Assembly (NCBI GenBank): GCA_017453865.1
Contig: JAFTEC010000099.1
Span: 1-35,387, forward strand
Reading direction: 5' to 3'
DNA length: 35,387 nucleotides
Origin: Lachnospiraceae bacterium
Lineage (GTDB): Bacteria; Bacillota; Clostridia; Lachnospirales; Lachnospiraceae
How positions within the stretch are numbered: position 1 is the first letter of the stretch; each line of letters starts with the position of its first letter. Made by a program: the position numbers and the translations under genes. Below are positions 32,773 through 35,387 of this stretch, in pieces. The notes beneath the pieces were generated by a model that ran no database searches, was not told the DNA's origin, and saw only the letters and a list, made by a program, of their open reading frames with translations.

Positions 32773-34058
32773 CAGTATGCCTTTCTTCCACCTGCTATGG
32801 TGTGGATTATCCTTCCGGGAAGGGTTTTCCCCTTAAAGGGGGTATTGTCGGATCTGCTCCTGAAGCTCTTGAACGTAGTGCTCTCCTCCGTACTGAATAT
32901 AACTATGTCCGCGGGAGAGCCGGCTTTGAGATGTCCCGCATCCAGGCCGTAGACAGCGGCAGGATTTACACTCATAAGCATAATAAGCTTTTTAAGATCA
33001 ATGTATCCCGGCAGTACGAGGTTCCTAAGCCCCAGGGAAAAAGCGGTTTCAAGACCTATGATACCGCTCATACAGCTTTTTAATTCCTTATTCTTATCGG
33101 AGCTTGTATGCGGCGCATGGTCTGTGGCGATAAGATCAAGGGTGCCGTCACTTAAGCCATTGATGAGGGCAAGCCTGTCCTCCTCTGTACGGAGGGGCGG
33201 ATTTATCTTTGCAAGTGCGCCGTATTCAAGCACCGCTTCCTCGGTGAGTGAAAAATGGTTCGGGGTGACTTCGGCATGGATCAGACCCCGCTTATCCTTT
33301 TTCTTTGCCTTTCTGATAAGCTCAACGCTTTCCTTTGCACTTACATGCTGCAGGTCTATCATGCATCCTGTTTCAAGAGCGAGGGACAGGTCTCTTTCGA
33401 TCATCCTGATCTCCGCTTCTCTTTTTGCTCCGCTTAGCTTCAGCTTCCTTGAAACCATACCCTCGTTTATTCCCGCGGTGCCGATAAGGGAGGGATCCTC
33501 TTCGTGAAAGCTTAATACCGCACCGACTTCCGCAGCCTTTATCATAGCCTCCCGCACAAGGGCTTCATTCATTATAGGCGAGCCGTCATCCGTGAAGCCG
33601 GCGGCACCGGCATCCTTCAGGGCAGAAAGATCATTAAGGCTAAGACCCTTCCTCTGCTCTGTGACCGCCGCACACTGAAGCACATGCACAGCCTCCGGGG
33701 CTGCTTTTTTTAAGTTTTCTGCCAGTAATTCCGGACTGTCTATGGCGGGAACGGTGTTTGCCATACAGACAACAGTGGTATAGCCGCCTGCTGCTGCTGC
33801 CGCAGCTCCGGAATGGATATCCTCCTTCTCTGTCTGGCCGGGATCCCGAAAGTGACAGTGAACATCCACAAAGCCGGGAGCAGCGAAACAACGTCCCGCA
33901 TCAATTACCGTGGGGCTTTCGTCGGCTTCGGCAGCCGATATGTTCTCACCGGTCTTTTCTATACGGCCATCCTTTATAAGGATATCCCCTGTGAGATCAA
34001 GCCCGTCTGCAGGGGAAAGTATATGGGCGTTTTTAATAAGGATAGTATTTGCTTCCAT
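32772..34058 (-). CDS. pyrC: Dihydroorotase
   Basis: PyrC closes carbamoyl aspartate to dihydroorotate, the step before PyrDB/PyrK. The 428-residue length suits class I dihydroorotases. The metal motif is VDVHCHFRDPGQTEKEDI with His67 and His69. Other matches are GGYTTVVCMANTVPAID (~91-107), the metal His in LQHVSA, EVTPNHFSL and the Asp in LIATDHAPH. No ribosome site precedes the ATG, while an excellent promoter lies only eight bases away. It is the first gene of pyrC-plsC-phosphohexomutase. Confidence 0.96.
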   Translation of the reverse strand: MEANTILIKNAHILSPADGLDLTGDILIKDGRIEKTGENISAAEADESPTVIDAGRCFAAPGFVDVHCHFRDPGQTEKEDIHSGAAAAAAGGYTTVVCMANTVPAIDSPELLAENLKKAAPEAVHVLQCAAVTEQRKGLSLNDLSALKDAGAAGFTDDGSPIMNEALVREAMIKAAEVGAVLSFHEEDPSLIGTAGINEGMVSRKLKLSGAKREAEIRMIERDLSLALETGCMIDLQHVSAKESVELIRKAKKKDKRGLIHAEVTPNHFSLTEEAVLEYGALAKINPPLRTEEDRLALINGLSDGTLDLIATDHAPHTSSDKNKELKSCMSGIIGLETAFSLGLRNLVLPGYIDLKKLIMLMSVNPAAVYGLDAGHLKAGSPADIVIFSTEESTTFKSFRSRSDNTPFKGKTLPGRIIHTIAGGRKAY

Positions 34059-34066
34059 TAGCTATG

Positions 34067-34095
34067 ATTATAACGGGAAAGAAAGGATTTGTCAT
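34067..34095 (-). promoter_or_regulatory. Strong sigma-A-type promoter for pyrC
   Basis: On the minus strand ATGACA (34095-34090) and a perfect TATAAT (34072-34067) are 17 bp apart. The ATG begins eight bases after the -10 box. The -35 box touches the T-run of the rpsR terminator. Confidence 0.8.
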
Positions 34096-34126
34096 GAAAA
34101 ACAGGGACCCGTCTCCGGATCCCTGT
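34096..34126 (-). terminator. Intrinsic terminator of rpsF-ssb-rpsR
   Basis: On the minus strand ACAGGGATCC pairs with GGGTCCCTGT (10 bp including one G-T pair) around the loop GGAGAC, followed by a T-run. It lies 17 bp after the rpsR stop. Confidence 0.9.
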
Positions 34127-34142
34127 CCCGTTTTCAAATAAC

Positions 34143-34403
34143 TTATTCTACTACATAGGGGAGAAGAGCGATGTGTCTTGCTCTCTTTACGGCTACTGTG
34201 ATTGCCCTCTGGTGCTTTGCACAGGTACCTGTCACACGCCTGGGAAGTATCTTTCCTCTTTCTGAAATGTACTTCTTTAATTTGTTTGCGTCCTTGTAAT
34301 CAATAACGCTGTCCTTTCCACAGAAAACACAAACCTTCCTTCTTCTGCGGATACCGCTTCTTCTTCCGTGTTCTGCACGATCATTGTTTCTATTGAATGG
34401 CAT
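34143..34403 (-). CDS. rpsR: Ribosomal protein bS18
   Basis: bS18 binds with bS6 in the platform of the small ribosomal subunit. The 86 residues contain [12 protein letters not shown] (~23-34), [19 protein letters not shown] and the signature [20 protein letters not shown]. The cysteines in CVFC and GTCAKH indicate the zinc-binding form. The frame is open to 34424, but AGGAG lies eight bases before the ATG at 34403, and MPFNR is the more usual type of N-terminus. Confidence 0.97.
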   Translation of the reverse strand: MPFNRNNDRAEHGRRSGIRRRRKVCVFCGKDSVIDYKDANKLKKYISERGKILPRRVTGTCAKHQRAITVAVKRARHIALLPYVVE

Positions 34404-34443
34404 AATCATATCTCCTATTATCAAAAACTTTTAATCCGGTACT

Positions 34444-34902
34444 TCAGGCGAACGGAAGCTCCTCATTTATCCCGTCCGGTACGTTTATAAACCCGTCATC
34501 AACGACACTTCCGGAACCGGATGATTCTAAAGCTGCGCTGTTATATGATGAACCGCCGTCATAGCTATCGGATGCCTTCTTGCTCTCGGCAAACTCCACA
34601 TCCTCTCCTACCACATCGGTGGTATAGACCTTCTGGCCGTCCTTATTTGTATAGCTTCCGGTCTGTATACGTCCGCGGACGCAGATCTTGGTTCCCTTGT
34701 GAATATACTTCTCGATAAACTCGGCTGTCTTGCCGAAGGAAACCATACTTATGAAATCTGCCGTCTGGTCAGCATTTCCGTTCCTGTTAAACCTTCTGTC
34801 TACTGCAAGTGTATACCGCGCCACAACTGTGGGATTCTCTCCCTGTGACTGACGGATATCAGGATCTCTTGTAAGGCGCCCCACTAATGCTACTACATTC
34901 AT
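34444..34902 (-). CDS. ssb: Single-stranded DNA-binding protein
   Basis: SSB protects single-stranded DNA and recruits partners through its acidic C-terminal tip. The 152 residues have an OB fold (MNVVALVGRLTRDPDIR, FISMVSFGKTAEFIEKYI, VRGRIQTGSYTNKDGQKVY), a Ser/Gly-rich linker and the tip NEELPFA. The conserved terminal Phe is followed by an extra Ala, which is unusual. GTGAGG precedes the ATG. The rpsF-ssb-rpsR order is standard in Bacillota. Confidence 0.97.
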   Translation of the reverse strand: MNVVALVGRLTRDPDIRQSQGENPTVVARYTLAVDRRFNRNGNADQTADFISMVSFGKTAEFIEKYIHKGTKICVRGRIQTGSYTNKDGQKVYTTDVVGEDVEFAESKKASDSYDGGSSYNSAALESSGSGSVVDDGFINVPDGINEELPFA

Positions 34903-34942
34903 ATTTGCCTCACTTTCTCATGTGCTCAAAGCCGTATGATCC

Positions 34943-35329
34943 TCAAGCCTCTTCTGTTGCAGGTTCTTCCTCAGCAGCGGTCTTTTCCTCTGCGGGAGCC
35001 TCTTCAGCAGGAGCCTCTTCCTTTTTGATCTGAGTATTTTCGGGAAGATCATCAATGACGATAAGGTATCTTACGACTCCATCCATTATACGCATTCTGT
35101 GTTCTATCTCGGCAGGAGCCGTGGGCTCTGCTTCGAATTTGATGAAGTTATAATACCCTTCTTTAGACTTCTGGATTTCGTAGGCATATCTCTTTTTTCC
35201 CCACTCATCCACGTTTTTGATCGTGCCTTCAAAACGCTCGATAAGCGCCTTGACCTTGTCGAGAACCGCGTTCTTTGCGTCCTCTTCAAGTCTGCCGTTT
35301 ATTACAACGGCCATTTCGTACTTATTCAT
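34943..35329 (-). CDS. rpsF: Ribosomal protein bS6
   Basis: bS6 pairs with bS18 in the 30S platform. Residues 1-97 form the ferredoxin-like core (MNKYEMAVVINGRLEED, GTIKNVDEWGKKRYAYEIQK, EGYYNFIKFEA, MRIMDGVVRYLIV). A ~28-residue Glu/Ala/Pro-rich tail follows, making 128 residues where ~95 is common. AAAAGGAGGAAAAA precedes the ATG. The 58 bases upstream hold no clear promoter before the window ends. Confidence 0.97.
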   Translation of the reverse strand: MNKYEMAVVINGRLEEDAKNAVLDKVKALIERFEGTIKNVDEWGKKRYAYEIQKSKEGYYNFIKFEAEPTAPAEIEHRMRIMDGVVRYLIVIDDLPENTQIKKEEAPAEEAPAEEKTAAEEEPATEEA

Positions 35330-35387
35330 TTTTTCCTCCTTTTGGACTTCGGCCCGCGTTTCCCGCGAGCAAGGGATATATCACGAA

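Noticed and set aside
28817-34200. PyrR attenuator or pyrimidine riboswitch before pyrK or pyrC
   Set aside because: The spaces between promoter and start codon are too short, and I saw no terminator/antiterminator pair.
35330-35387. bS6:bS18-binding leader RNA before rpsF
   Set aside because: The region contains CGCGGG repeats and GGCCG, but the window ends here and I cannot fold or align a complete leader.

Overview
The window looks like a piece of a motile, Gram-positive, anaerobic Clostridia chromosome, most likely Lachnospiraceae. Supporting signs are HPr and enzyme I in tandem, a RelQ-type alarmone synthetase, the ireB-ruvX-DUF1292 cluster, RNase J, PyrK/PyrDB, a 2[4Fe-4S] ferredoxin, a flagellin-like gene, purine-rich Shine-Dalgarno sites and many TTG starts. 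The call rests on protein resemblance and gene order; no rRNA, tRNA or species marker is present.

Layout. 1-2775 (minus): ptsH-ptsI followed by a flagellin-like gene cut by the left edge. 3030-5510 (plus): a small alarmone synthetase, a small tail-anchored membrane protein and murA. 5535-6605 (minus): an HD-GYP cyclic-di-GMP phosphodiesterase. 6718-27570 (plus): a continuous, tightly packed block of 23 genes. It opens with a VTC-domain protein and a DUF4956 membrane protein (polyphosphate-type pair), passes a tandem palindromic repeat, then runs through housekeeping genes (ireB, ruvX, DUF1292, RNase J, YlbF family, a short MltG-like protein, trmR, trhP). It ends in a 14-kb surface-glycan cluster: eight GT2/GT4-type or similar glycosyltransferases, an O-acyltransferase, a PglK/MsbA-like ABC flippase, a GT11 fucosyltransferase, a zinc-ribbon methyltransferase and a polytopic membrane protein. 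A strong bidirectional terminator closes it. 27623-35329 (minus): ferredoxin, pyrK-pyrDB, a small gene of unknown function behind a sigma-28-like promoter, pyrC-plsC-phosphohexomutase, and rpsF-ssb-rpsR.

How the genes fit together. The glycan cluster has lipid-phosphate-type transferases, soluble transferases and a flippase, which suggests a lipid-linked oligosaccharide built in the cytoplasm and exported. No initiating phosphoglycosyltransferase, polymerase or ligase is visible, so those steps must be encoded elsewhere. The phosphohexomutase could feed sugar nucleotides to this pathway and to murein synthesis. trmR and trhP form a wobble-uridine modification pair. The flagellin-like gene, the HD-GYP protein and the sigma-28-like promoter all point to regulated motility.

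No gene-free stretch exceeds 300 bases. The longest gaps are 2776-3029 (two divergent promoters), 30315-30511 (sigma-28-like promoter, hairpin, possible leader ORF), 8144-8320 (palindromic repeats) and 704-863 (a promoter). No rRNA, tRNA, CRISPR array, insertion sequence, prophage or riboswitch was recognised.
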